Origin: Nemopilema nomurai
Lineage: Eukaryota > Cnidaria > Scyphozoa > Rhizostomeae > Rhizostomatidae
NCBI GenBank assembly: GCA_003864495.1
Contig: ML133388.1
Coordinates: forward strand, 1,922,738 to 1,986,737
DNA length: 64,000 nt
Direction: 5' to 3'
The notes under the pieces are model-generated. The model had not been told where the DNA came from. It saw nothing but the letters and a program-made list of their open reading frames with translations, and did no database searches. A program made the translations under genes and the position numbers. The first letter of the stretch is position 1. Each line of letters begins with the position of its first letter. Below are positions 1 to 12,149 of the stretch, in pieces.

Positions 1-224
1 TCAGAAGAAAGATTCCAGCTAGAGTACACAGAAAGATATATTTGTGAATCTTAATCTATCACTAAGTAAATTATAAATACGGCCCTTTGTATCAACTACC
101 TTAAAAAGGTCATTTCAATGTTGAAACTCTGGCTCTTTTCATAACTTTCAGCCAAAATAATTACATAGCAGTGTAAAGTAACCTTCAAAGTCTTCACCAT
201 TTGATAAAAGCAAATATATTTCAG

Positions 225-560
225 ATTAGAAAAGGATTTGCAACCAACTTGCTAGGAAAACTGGACACTTTAAAAACCCAGCTGGAAGAAGCAAGCTTTG
301 AAGCAACATCTAACCTTTCTAAGCTGGATGACATGGAGAGTAAAGTTACAGAAATAATGGGCAAAAGTTGTGTCACTTGCAAAAAGTTTCATGAAAAGGA
401 AAGAACTTTGGGCAAGATAACTCATGAGTTGGAAGACTTCAGGCGAAAATCTGAAGTTCTTGAGGCAGAAAATGTTAGACTGAAGGAGTACTTGAAACAG
501 AGTCATGCAAGAAAAAAGGAAAGAAAAGGTTGGATGAAAAATCCATTCAAGAAGCAATGA
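225..560 (+). CDS. Terminal exon of an unidentified coiled-coil protein (partial gene)
   Basis: The exon follows an acceptor (polypyrimidine/AT stretch ending in CAG at 222-224) and stays open to a TGA at 558-560, giving about 111 residues. The product is rich in Lys, Glu and Leu with heptad-like spacing (LGKLDTLKTQLEEASF, then KITHELEDFRRKSEVLEAE), which indicates a coiled coil. It has a CVTC pair in the middle and a basic tail ending KGWMKNPFKKQ. Earlier exons must lie left of the window. I do not recognise the family, and function is unknown. A poly(A) signal at 750-755 fits an approximately 200-nt 3' UTR. That UTR region contains, on the other strand, a coding exon of the SLC35E2-like gene. 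The reading could be a chance ORF, but acceptor, composition, stop and poly(A) signal agree. Confidence 0.55.
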   Translation: MRKGFATNLLGKLDTLKTQLEEASFEATSNLSKLDDMESKVTEIMGKSCVTCKKFHEKERTLGKITHELEDFRRKSEVLEAENVRLKEYLKQSHARKKERKGWMKNPFKKQ

Positions 561-600
561 AGACTAAAGATTTCATTGATGGCTAATGCAACAGACCTAC

Positions 601-2504
<1,904 letters not shown>

Positions 2505-2527
2505 TTTAGAACATGCCTTGCTGTTTT

Positions 2528-3555
2528 CTGAAAAAAAGAAATGTTTAACCTGAAGAAAACAGAAAACTTCTGTATGTTATGAATGCTTCCATGCCAGTGT
2601 AATGCATACAGGGAACAAATATTCCCGGACTTTCTAGCATTTTTTATAAATTACCCCTCCACACCTGTAGACACTCTCTGTTTTCTCTGCCTAAAGTGCC
2701 CATAGAAACAGATACTACCCTACTTTAATGCAATTTCCCCTGCATTGTAGAACCTTGATGCAATTTCCTTCAGTTAAGGAATTGCCCTTTGCACTTTGAA
2801 AATGTTTATCTAAGAGTTAGTCTACTATTTTTGAGCATTTCATAATTAAAGTTTTAGATAACAGGTTTTTCAAAAGTCAGCTCTACTGTAGGGCTACCCA
2901 AGGAATAGAATTATAATGGAAATGCTGTTATGCTTAATAATCTTAGAGCAAATGGATTGTTTTCCAGCAAATTGAAAAGCAAATAAATCTGCTTGATCTG
3001 AATTATACCCCAAAAAGCATAAATCGCATCTTTCAAATAAGAAAGTTTGAGTAAACATTAAGAACTAGAAAGAAAATAAAAATAGAATTTTTGCATTATG
3101 CTGATCAATTGAGGATTCGTTCAAAACGAATCATAAATTCAAGAAGTGTAACAACTCGAAAAATCGACCTGATCAAAAAGGTGGAATATATTGATTACAA
3201 TAGAAAAAGGAATACGTAGTAGAAAATCTCAGCACCTTATCAAAGAGTATTAAAGTTTTTTACCTTCTCAAAAACAGTTCAATCTACATTGCTGATGAAA
3301 CTGTGCTGAATCCGCTTCTTCTCTTGCCTCATTGAATTCATCTTTATTAAAAGAACAAGAATATGCTGTTAGGCTGTATTAGCAATCCGCTTTTCATACA
3401 CTTGCATGCTTCACACTATAATTTTAACAGGTACTTCTAACACGATCACGGATTTTGCCCTTTGGGCTTCAGTGGTTGTGGTGGTGGAATACTTTCTTAA
3501 GGTATCCATAATAAAACAGCCTCGGTATCAGAATCATCTTTTTGAGATTAACAAA
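2528..3555. promoter_or_regulatory. Divergent intergenic/5' region between SLC35E2 and BCAS2
   Basis: About 1 kb separates the first coding exon of SLC35E2 (minus) from the BCAS2 start codon (plus), and the two genes are head to head. A possible minus-strand noncoding first exon of SLC35E2 could end at a weak AAG|GTAAAA donor around 3258-3264. This would leave under 300 bp for a shared promoter. No TATA box or clear core element was recognised. The rest of the stretch is AT-rich with nothing else visible. Confidence 0.4.
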
Positions 3556-6500
3556 ATGGCGACAGCAGCACATATGAGCCACGAAGTTTGCCCCGACGCC
3601 TTGCCCTATATTGACCAAGATTACGAAGAACCAGGTGTGAGAGACACGGTAATTTGTAGTTTATTTCTATAGTTATCCATAAAATGCTATTTAAACTTAT
3701 AACTGTTATAAAACCTTACAAAAATACGTGCATCCTACCTAGCCTGCCTAAATGACTAGCCTTCTACACAATAACCATTGCCTATTTATTACTACAAGCG
3801 CTAGAATAACTACTCTTAGAAAGATGAATAAAAGAAGCCTTGATGATAGAAATATATAATTTGGAAGTTTTCCTTAATGCTGCCTACCTCTTTTCGAAGC
3901 CTTGAGATTGATTCATTGAATCATCAGTGACCAGTTCGCATGAAGCATTCTGTCTTTGCTTGCTCAAAGGTCTTGTCAGTGAAGTATCTTTAACAATTTA
4001 AAACAATTTAAACATAACATGTCAAACTTGTGAGACTGTAACATCACAAGATTTGAATTTTTTAACTAACCCCCTATTGTAGCATTAAATATTTTTGTTT
4101 TTCTGTTTAAACATTAATGTTTAAATTGCACCATAGGTTAACTCTCTGATTGAGGAAGAGACAAGAAGATACAGGCCTACAAAGAACTACTTAGAGTATC
4201 TTCCTGACCCAAAATATGCATCATTTGAGGTGAGTCAGCTGCAAGCTGCATTTCGTTTGAATGCTAGTGTCTTTTCCTCTGATTTTTGGATTTCCTGTGT
4301 CCAGATTCCATTTCTCATTACCTATTCTTAGCTAGTCAACTGGCTCCTTTTTGCTAAATTCATTTCAAATAGAGCTTTGACTCTCACTCTGGTGCTTGTA
4401 ATTTTTAGTTGTTTTTTTGTTCTCTTTTGTAATTCAATGGTATATTGATAACATAATTATATTGTAAATACTGTATTGTTTGTTAGTTGTCATGTGTTTG
4501 CACTTAGACACCAATGATAAAAAAAGAGTTTGAAAGAATAGGAAATAAGCAACCACTGGAGCACTTAAGCATGAAAAGGTAAGTGAATGTGTTTACTTTC
4601 CTCCACGTTCTTATATCAATGCTGTAAATCTCCATTTTTACTTTGGGAGTCTATTTTCTTGCTTTTGTTATTAACATCAAGCATTGTGTCTTCTGTTCAT
4701 CAATAATTTAATATTAAGTAATAATAACTATGCTTCATTTAATCTTTCCTTTCCTTCCAAATGTCAGGAAAATGATTTTGCTTTATATTACTAAAGAAGA
4801 ATGCTAGATATAAATGTAAAACATATTTATACATTCATAACAGTGAAATTTCTGATTTTTTCTTGATGTAATGCCAGGTGCATATCAATGAATGTTTGAA
4901 TTTGTAAGGTTGTCAGCAAAAGTGCTGCAATGGTCATTTAATGATCAGCATTTTCTACATACCATTAAGAAATTTGAAGAAGTGATTTATTTTTCAGTTT
5001 TATGTAAATTTATCAATGCTCTTACCAAAATTTGCATATCATAAAGCTAATTGATACTAATTTTTGCCTGTGCCAAGCTTCCACATTCAGGGTTTACTCT
5101 ATGTATGTATCTCAATATTTGTGGTGCTAAGATTCGCTACTATCATGCTCCTAAAGGTATGAGTTGCCACAGCCATCAGCTAATCAGAAGGCAGATGTTT
5201 CTGCTTGGAATGAATGTCTCAGGAATTCTATGGCACAGTTGGAGCATCAAGCAACTAGGTATGATTAATTTATGAAATACTTCAATTTTCCCATTTATAA
5301 CCTTTCTGTTTAGCTATCAGTGTGTTGTTTATTTATTCACCCCTACTTTTAATCCTAAAATGGTGGTAAAAAAACTTGCAGTTTTACCTAACTGGCTCAT
5401 CAAGTTAACTTATCTATTGTTTCTTTTGTCAACAAAAGAAGACTTACTTAGTCTATTGTTTTGTCAACTTTGCTGAGTTATCATGTGACCTATTTTGTAG
5501 TGGAATTTGAAGCCCTGGTGTGATATGACTTGCATTAGCATACAGCGTAGAAATGTTATGACTTCTAATTTTTCATGATGGATCTTTGTAGCACATAACA
5601 TCTGAAAGTATGGAATGATGACAATTGTTATATTTACATAAACATTTACTATCCGTTATTGAGGAAACTGTTCACTAAACCCTCAAATTTATAATCACAG
5701 TAAAAAAAATACCCTTTTCATGTCATCACCAAAATATGAAAGAAATGTAAAGTTTATCAATTTCTTTTGCTGAGCATTAAATGTGTGGTTCTGAAGAACT
5801 GGAGCACAATGATGTGAAAAAATTGTAAAGTCCCATTTCATGTTTACCATTTCAACCTAGCTATGCCATTTTTGTAAAAGCCATGAAGTTGCCAGTGTAA
5901 AAGGTAGATCCTATCAAAGTATGTCACCCATAGATAGCCTTCCACTTGTTCAAAGCTTATGTCTAAAATGGCAAGAAACTCTATAGATTTTGTGTGCTAG
6001 ATCTATTTGTGACATATTAATACTTTCAAATTCTATTACTTTAACACATAAATAACATGCTTTGAGTTAATCTCTAATGTATGTTGTTATCTTCCTACTG
6101 ACAACCTTTTTCCTTGAGCTGTCTATAAATTTTGTTTAATGCATTATTATTATCCACTTCAAACCAAAGGATTTGCTTTGTTCTGTCTATGCTTTGTTTT
6201 GTCTTAATTCTTTTCATATTGGTTCCAGACACAGAATATTCTCTCTCTCTCTCTATGTGCCGTGTTCGTTGAGAACGTAGGCGATCATGGCTCTCCACAG
6301 CTTCCTGTCTCTTGTTGTTTTCAGTAACTCTTGCTCCGACACTTTTGATCTTTCCCTTTCTGTCAGTTGAACTGCCATCCATTTGCTTAGACTGCCCAAG
6401 TAGGTCAGTCGCTGTCTGCCCCTGCTTCTTTTGCCTTCCACTTTACCTGTTAGAGTCAGGTTTTCTAGACCTTCCTTCCTCATTATATGCCCAAAGAATT

Positions 6501-8982
6501 GAAGCTGCCTCTTTCTGATGGATTGCATCAGGGTCCTTCCCTTTCCTGCTTTACAGAATATTACCTTTTCAAATAACCCAAATAAAAATAATCCTCAGTT
6601 GCAGGTGCTATTTAATTTTGAAGCATTTTTTTGATGTGATTATTTGCAAAGCAGGGGTTTGCTGTAGCCAGACAGACTCAAATAAGCAAGATCTTTGATT
6701 CTTCTTTTTGACTGTTACTGTTTATTCTCTGTTTGTCTTTAGTTGCCTCTTGTCTATCCATCTATCTTTCTGTCTTTATGCCATCTGTTTGTCTGTCTGT
6801 ATGTCTGCATGTCTGTCGGTCTGTGTGTCTGACAGTCTTTTTCTTGAGGATATGTTAAATTAATATTTTGCCAATGCCTGGAAATTTTGAATATTGTTTG
6901 CAATAAGGTTGCTTTATTCGAGAGTGTCTCTTGGAATATATTTGTCTCTGCCTCAGAATGAGGTGTTTTTTCAAGGTTGCCTTGAGTAATTTCTGTTTCT
7001 TGTAGTTGGTCTAAGTGACATAATTGTTTATCTTGGATAAGTTTCCTAAAAGTGTTGTTGTCTATTTGTCTTTTTACAGAATCACAAATTTAGAGCTTTT
7101 GTCAAAATTTGGGGCAGATGCATGGAGAGGATACAATGAAGTACTGCAGCAAATGCTGGATGATCAACAAAGACAACTAAATGACTTGCGGTAACTGCAG
7201 AACCCAACTTTAAATAGTTAGACAAATTTGAAGTATCTTCTAAACTTTTCATTTATTATGGTAATAGTCTGCAATTACAATTCTCATTAAGACAAATTGG
7301 AAGCAATTTACTGGCCCTGCTCAGAGATAAAATTGAATAAAGATTGTAATTTTTTGACATAGTTGAAACTTTGATTTTTTTAAGTTTTGATGGTAGTTTT
7401 TTAAGTTTCACAAATAGAATGGACAGCGGGAATAATAAAGTAACAGAATGCAAGAAAGGAAAAAGTAGCAAAAAGAGCATGTATCTAAAATTTCTTACAA
7501 TTAGAATATCTTATTTTACTATAGTAATCTTACTATAGTAATATTAAAATTTTACTAACAATTTAGCATTAAAATTAAGAACTTGACATTGTTAATCAAA
7601 GACCTTTTATAGAAAATAAAATTAGTATTTGCGACAAGAAAAAGCCAAAATTTACAAGAATTAACATTAAGTTATAAGGAATCAAAGGAGAGAGTGTTGA
7701 ATGAAAAAAATTTATATAATGAATGCTTCAAATTCCATGATATCCTGATATCTTTATTTAATTTTAAAATGATTCTAATCTAGCATAATGCAAAGTTCAA
7801 AGCATCAGAAAAGTGTTTTTCTAAGATTTCAACATGTTATATACATACCTTAAATATTTTATTTTGCTGCAGGAAAAGTATTCAAGATATAAATTGGGAG
7901 AGAAAATCTGCACAGGTGAGAAAGGTTTTGTTGGTAAATGTTCTGATTGGGTGAATTTAAAAGGCAAGGAAGATGCCAATCTTTTGCTCAACTGCTAGCC
8001 TAGACAATAAATACCATTCTTTGAAGCTGATTAAACCCATGCCATGCATAGAAACTTCTATCCTCTTATTGTCTTTTTCATGGGCTTGTCTTTTGACTAA
8101 CTTGCTTTTCACTTCACAATATTTTGCATTAAATGCTCTTATATTGTTTATATTTTTTGTTTATATTCTGTATTTTGCTTTTTGATGTTTCTTGTTTTCG
8201 TTTATGGAATTTCTTATTGATTTTTATTGTTTTGAAATTTTTAGTTTAATATGACTTGTTTGAAAATACTCATTTGTGGATTTTTTGTACTTGAAATTAT
8301 TCAATCATTCATTTTACTTTTGTTAAAGTGCCAATAAAGTGTTTTTTCAATGATTGTTTTTTAAGGCCAAATATAATTCTATTGCGAATTTTTAGTTGGT
8401 GATATATTCTTGTGTATTTTGCTTCCAGATTAAAGCAGGAGACCAATTGCAACTGCTCGAATCAAGGTTACTACATTCCTCATTTAACTCTTCTCAATTC
8501 ATGATTTCGAGTTTCTGTGTGTTCAGTCATCTTAGCACTAAAAGATATCTTAGCACTAAAGATAGCACTAAAATATATTTGAGTGCAAGGATGGCTCAGT
8601 GGCTAGAGTCCCTGGCATCGCCAGCTCTCTATAATTCCAGGCATAAGGAATCACGAGGTGTGGTCACATCGAGAGGAAGGACCAGGACACTGCTCGATAA
8701 GTTAAAGATCCTCAGTGTCCTAAAAACCGGATGCAAGGTAGAAACAAATACAAGCAGACAAAATATCGTAGGGAATATTACATTGAATAGATTTAGATCC
8801 TTGCTTTTCTTTATCAAAATTCTTTAATCAACAAAGTCATGAATTCGAAACTTTCGCTTTACCATTGTAGCTGGATTGGTCTAGTGAGTAAAAACTACGA
8901 AATCGAGAGAGCTTGTGCATTCCTTGAGGCTGAGATAGTGAACCTTAAGCGGCAAAATCCATCTCAAAGTGACGATTTCTGA
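3556..8982 (+). CDS. BCAS2: BCAS2/SPF27 pre-mRNA-splicing factor, complete
   Basis: Eight exons join in frame: 3556-3648, 4137-4229, 4508-4578, 5157-5258, 7080-7190, 7873-7915, 8429-8466 and 8871-8982. The total is 663 nt, or 220 residues plus TGA; human BCAS2 has 225. BCAS2/SPF27 is a core subunit of the PRP19/CDC5L (NineTeen) complex, acting in the nucleus in spliceosome activation. Family motifs occur in order: [19 protein letters not shown] near residue 11, [17 protein letters not shown] near residue 37, [33 protein letters not shown], and SKNYEIERA near the end. The C-terminal half is helical coiled coil. The ATG at 3556 was chosen because the family starts just before the conserved DALPY motif; the frame is open further upstream, but that reading has no family similarity. 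Introns hold a non-LTR fragment (intron 4) and a SINE copy (intron 7). Confidence 0.96.
6231..6562. repeat. Target-site duplication flanking the non-LTR insert
   Basis: ACAGAATATT occurs at 6231-6240, immediately beside the 3' simple-repeat tail, and again at 6553-6562, immediately beside the 5' truncation point. The bases just outside and inside the two copies differ, so the duplication is exactly 10 bp. Confidence 0.75.
6241..6552 (-). mobile_element. 5'-truncated non-LTR retrotransposon (C-terminal end of the ORF2 polyprotein)
   Basis: On the minus strand the insert encodes the end of a reverse-transcriptase polyprotein: [20 protein letters not shown], then [13 protein letters not shown], ending at a stop near 6253-6255. 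This basic stretch is the usual C-terminal region of non-LTR retrotransposon ORF2 proteins. The stop is followed by a (GA)n tail (plus-strand CT run at 6241-6254). The insert is bracketed by a perfect 10-bp direct repeat, ACAGAATATT, at 6231-6240 and 6553-6562, as expected for a target-site duplication. The copy is about 312 bp, heavily 5'-truncated and antisense to BCAS2 inside intron 4, so it is a dead insertion. Confidence 0.8.
6780..6832. repeat. TGTC/TGTN tetranucleotide microsatellite
   Basis: Imperfect tandem TCTG/TGTC units run through BCAS2 intron 4 (CTGTTTGTCTGTCTGTATG and following). It is a simple sequence repeat with no other content. Confidence 0.7.
8586..8765 (+). mobile_element. 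tRNA-derived SINE copy, internally deleted (BCAS2 intron 7)
   Basis: The copy begins with a polymerase III A-box match, TGGCTCAGTGG (8592-8602), and continues into a body shared with the copy at 9740-9965. The shared blocks include ATTCCAGGCATAAGGAATCA, then CGAGGTGTGGTCACATCGAG, then the GGACACTGCTCGAT and CTCAGTGTCC blocks. Compared with the second copy, the sequence between the A and B boxes is missing. No long A tail or clear target-site duplication was seen. A chance 143-codon frame runs through it. Confidence 0.6.
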
Positions 8983-9291
8983 TCAGAATAACAGAGAAGT
9001 CTATGACATAGGCAAGATGGTAGGTATCATCTACTACGGGTGATGTGCCCTTCAAAGGATGAGAGATCAGGTTGTAAAGGCAAAAGTGGCTGGCACTTAA
9101 AAGAACTCTGGATTGTACCAAACGAACGACGAAGCTCTGCGAAGAACATTCTTCATTTCTTGGGATCTGTGGATATCCCAATTAAACCTGTCATTTTTTC
9201 CATGGTGCTTTTTATAGCACTCTTATGGAAAGTTTTTGTTAATATATTCTTTAGATAAATCCGCATTGATTTTTTCATCTTGATCTTAGCA

Positions 9292-9297
9292 AATAAA
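9292..9297 (+). other. Candidate BCAS2 poly(A) signal
   Basis: AATAAA about 310 bases after the BCAS2 stop codon, in AT-rich sequence. It is the first canonical hexamer I see downstream on the plus strand. Confidence 0.45.
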
Positions 9298-9739
9298 TTT
9301 GGAATTATTGCATTATTAATGTCAGTTTTCATTGTGGGTCAAAACGGATTATTTTGCGTTTTTCCAATAAAGTACCCGCTGATATTTGTTCTCTAGTCAA
9401 ACATCTATGCACCATTTGTGTTTTTAAGCGTACGTTTTGGGAAGATTTAAAAAGCAAACTAAATGCTTATCCATGCCAGTTCTATGGCCATGGCTGGGCT
9501 AATGTATGGCTTATGAGTGTCGGAAAGGGTGACGGGCTTCCAGTTTCTTGAAATCCATAATTTTCTTAATAATGGTTTGAAGCATCACTCAATATATTGC
9601 TCAGGTGAACTAGGTCCAAGGAAAAGCGTTTCTGATTATACCATACTGAGCTTTGCACTGGAATGAATCGAGCCTTGCACATCGAGTCTGTTTCCGTACG
9701 TTGGAGCGCCAGACTAAGAAGCAGTTCCTATTTTGTGTG

Positions 9740-9965
9740 ACTCAGTTGTTGTATGAGGATGACACAGTTGTTAGAGGCGATGACTACAGACCCAAGGGTC
9801 CGTAGTTCGAGTCCCTGACATGACCAAAGTTGCACACAGAGTGAGGAGAGCTAGCTATCTGTTATTCCAGGCATAGGAATCACGAGGTGTGGTCACATCA
9901 AGAGAAAGGACACTGCTTGATTAGCATAAGCTTCTCAGTGTCTGAAGAACTACCTCCACATGCTA
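9740..9965 (+). mobile_element. tRNA-derived SINE copy with B box
   Basis: GTTCGAGTCC at 9805-9814 matches the polymerase III B box (T-arm) and is preceded by tRNA-like sequence. It is followed by the same body as the copy at 8586-8765: ATTCCAGGCATAGGAATCAC, GTGGTCACATCAAGAGAAAG, and a degraded CTCAGTGTC block. Together the two copies define a SINE of about 230 bp with a tRNA-related head. Confidence 0.6.
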
Positions 9966-10093
9966 CGTAAAATCAAATGCATTGAAAAAATTGATTATGC
10001 ATTTCAAAAAGCAACTGATTACTAAGACATGTCTCAAAATTTCAATACCTCATCATAGGCATGCATAAATTCCATTACATCATCAAAGTTTAC

Positions 10094-10180
10094 AGTGGCT
10101 TGATCACATTGACTCGTGATACCTTCTCAGTGTCCTAAATACTACCTTCGGAAGCTAGGTAGGAACCAATACAACAAATA
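10094..10180 (+). mobile_element. SINE tail fragment
   Basis: CTTCTCAGTGTCCTAAATAC followed by an AGGTAGGAACCAATACAA-type tail resembles the 3' end of the copy at 8586-8765 (CCTCAGTGTCCTAAAAACCG, then GGTAGAAACAAATACAAGCA). It appears to be a third, partial copy of the same family. Confidence 0.4.
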
Positions 10181-10781
10181 CTGCTGCTAACAATTTATCG
10201 ACTCCGCAATGACGTCAGTAATGCTATCACTTCGTTTCTCGTATTCCTAATAATATCACAAATATGCTGCCGGCAATATGAGCCATGATTCAACTATGTT
10301 TCCTATTAGCTGTTTTCGAGGATTCTTCCATTAGAGAAACTAACAAATCTTAACAAGCACAGGAAATTGTCACAGGACCCCGCCTAATGCAACTCCCCTT
10401 TAGGCGAACTGGACAAGCGCCACCCCAGCGTCTCAAAGCATGTATCGAAATAAGTTGCGCAATGGCAAGATTTACCAGGATACGCCCTGGCTGATTGTCT
10501 ATACATGTGCAGGTGTGTAGAGGAGGCCACCAGTCTCACAAAGGGCCGGGGGTCGCATTCAACTTCAGGTGGAAATAAAGATCGAAGAGAAACCGCCCTG
10601 CTGGTACTAACAAACTGCAATGGGATTTTCACGCTTGCCTGGTCAATGCCATGCAGTACCTCGCTATTTCGTCACTGGTGTTGTGTTTGTCTGCCCTTGG
10701 GTTACAGTGAACATGAATGGGGAACTAACAGTCGTGTACAAACGTGGCTGCAAGCAATTGCTTTTTACTACCAACTGCATT

Positions 10782-10847
10782 GATGCATGCAAGAACAGAG
10801 CGTTAGACGGTGGTATCACTGATACCACTAGTGTGCTTGCATGCATC
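10782..10847. repeat. Nested inverted repeat (two-tier palindrome)
   Basis: An outer pair of perfect 12-bp arms, GATGCATGCAAG (10782-10793) and CTTGCATGCATC (10836-10847), encloses an inner perfect 9-bp pair, GTGGTATCA (10810-10818) and TGATACCAC (10820-10828), with a one-base centre. It can fold as a long hairpin with an internal bulge or loop. It may be the remnant of a MITE-like element or a folded RNA. Confidence 0.7.
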
Positions 10848-12026
10848 CAGTAACGTTAATTGCTCCTTTAAGAAATAAGAAAACCAAGTTTCATTGTAAC
10901 AAAACTGCTTCTCTTTCTCGTGAAGAGAACTGATAGAGGTACTATAAAGTGAGCTTTTTATTGATGCAAAAAAGGTATTCAAAGTTCAAAAGTAGATATA
11001 AGTATGATGTAATATAATAATTATGGATAAAGTTATTCAAAAGTGAGAAGAGATATTATCCATGTATCCAAATTTGTTTGCATGTCAGCTCATCTATTTT
11101 CAGAATGCTGGTTTTTGACATAACTGTATCAGCGAAAAGATATGCAGCGACATTTTATAGTTCCTTCTTGTACGTATAAAGAGACATTTTGGGTAGCAGT
11201 GCGCAGACTTTCTTAGTTGATTTATCTAGCCTTTCTCAAAAATATAATGCCTACTTAATCAAGTATAGAATTCACAGCCGTTTTCATAAATTAGTACCTT
11301 GTTCAAAATTGATTCCTTTTAATCCCTGAATATCTTATTAGCTGATGATATTGAAACTCGATAAAATTAAGAGGGAAATATGATAAGGAATATCGCGGAC
11401 AGTTTGCAACAATAACATCTGCTCGATATTTCAATACCTTTTAAGCTATATCGTTGCATAGTTATTGGATGCACAAACTACAGTTGAAAAAAAGATCAGA
11501 ATCCACAGTTTTTCGCATGAAAATGAATTTGACTGCGATTCAGTCAACTATTTTCCCCAACTATGAATTCAGTATCGTTTTAGTTTATTTCATGACAACC
11601 ATTTCCACAACGAGGAGTAGGAAAGAATAGGAAATTGATGCGGAGGAGAATGGGATGGTCACAAGGAAGTATGTAATATCTGCTTACAACGCCCGAGAAG
11701 TCTGCAAACATGCCATTATGAATGTGACAACATGCATTTTCAGGAACTGACTTTGGGGAGGAGTGACGCGCGCTTTGCAGTTCTTCAGAGCCAATCAAAG
11801 TGTACGTTCCTCTAACTGTTCTCCACCTCTGTAAAGCCTTTGATCAACGTATAGTAGGGCGTTAACTTTAAGCATTCCTGTCAACCAAACGTTGTCTTCG
11901 TGTGAGGAAATCAGAGCGACCGGAAACGAGGCAAATTCAAATTAGGGCGAGGCTGGACATAATAAAGCGTTGTTTGGAGAAAGCAGCACTGTCCTTCTGC
12001 CACACTCTCATCCACTTCGTCCAACC

Positions 12027-12149
12027 ATGGAAGAAGGATGGATTCTGAAAGATAGACAGTTATCCGGAAAATGGGCTTTTCGTGTACATAATCACTGTGC
12101 GTTGAAACGGAGGCCACAAATTGGTGGTTTTAGCGAGCCCTTTCTTCAG
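12027..12149 (+). other. Weak candidate upstream first exon (possibly of PLEKHG5)
   Basis: A start codon in strong context (ACCATGG) opens a 41-codon reading, MEEGWILKDRQLSGKWAF and onward, that ends in CAG followed by a GTATAG donor-like site in phase 0. Phase 0 is compatible with splicing to the PLEKHG5 exon at 27697, but not to the one at 23570. No family similarity is recognised, so this rests only on signals. Confidence 0.2.

Larger units (their letters stand above)
9000..12020. other. Intergenic region after BCAS2
   Basis: Holds the BCAS2 3' end, the two SINE pieces and a nested palindrome at 10782-10847. At about 10380-10860 several short overlapping frames on both strands (60-92 codons) lie in locally GC-richer sequence; none resembles a known protein. 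Nothing else is supported. Confidence 0.5.

Noticed and set aside
8586..8765. Possible tRNA gene
   Set aside because: The A-box match is not followed by a complete cloverleaf or B box, and the sequence recurs as a dispersed repeat, so it is called a SINE.
8396..8827. 143-codon plus-strand frame overlapping BCAS2 exon 7
   Set aside because: It runs through the real exon into the intron and a SINE copy; the spliced BCAS2 reading explains the conserved part.
10384..10853. Cluster of overlapping 60-92 codon frames on both strands
   Set aside because: Both strands are open together in a GC-richer patch, with no domain. More likely composition than genes.
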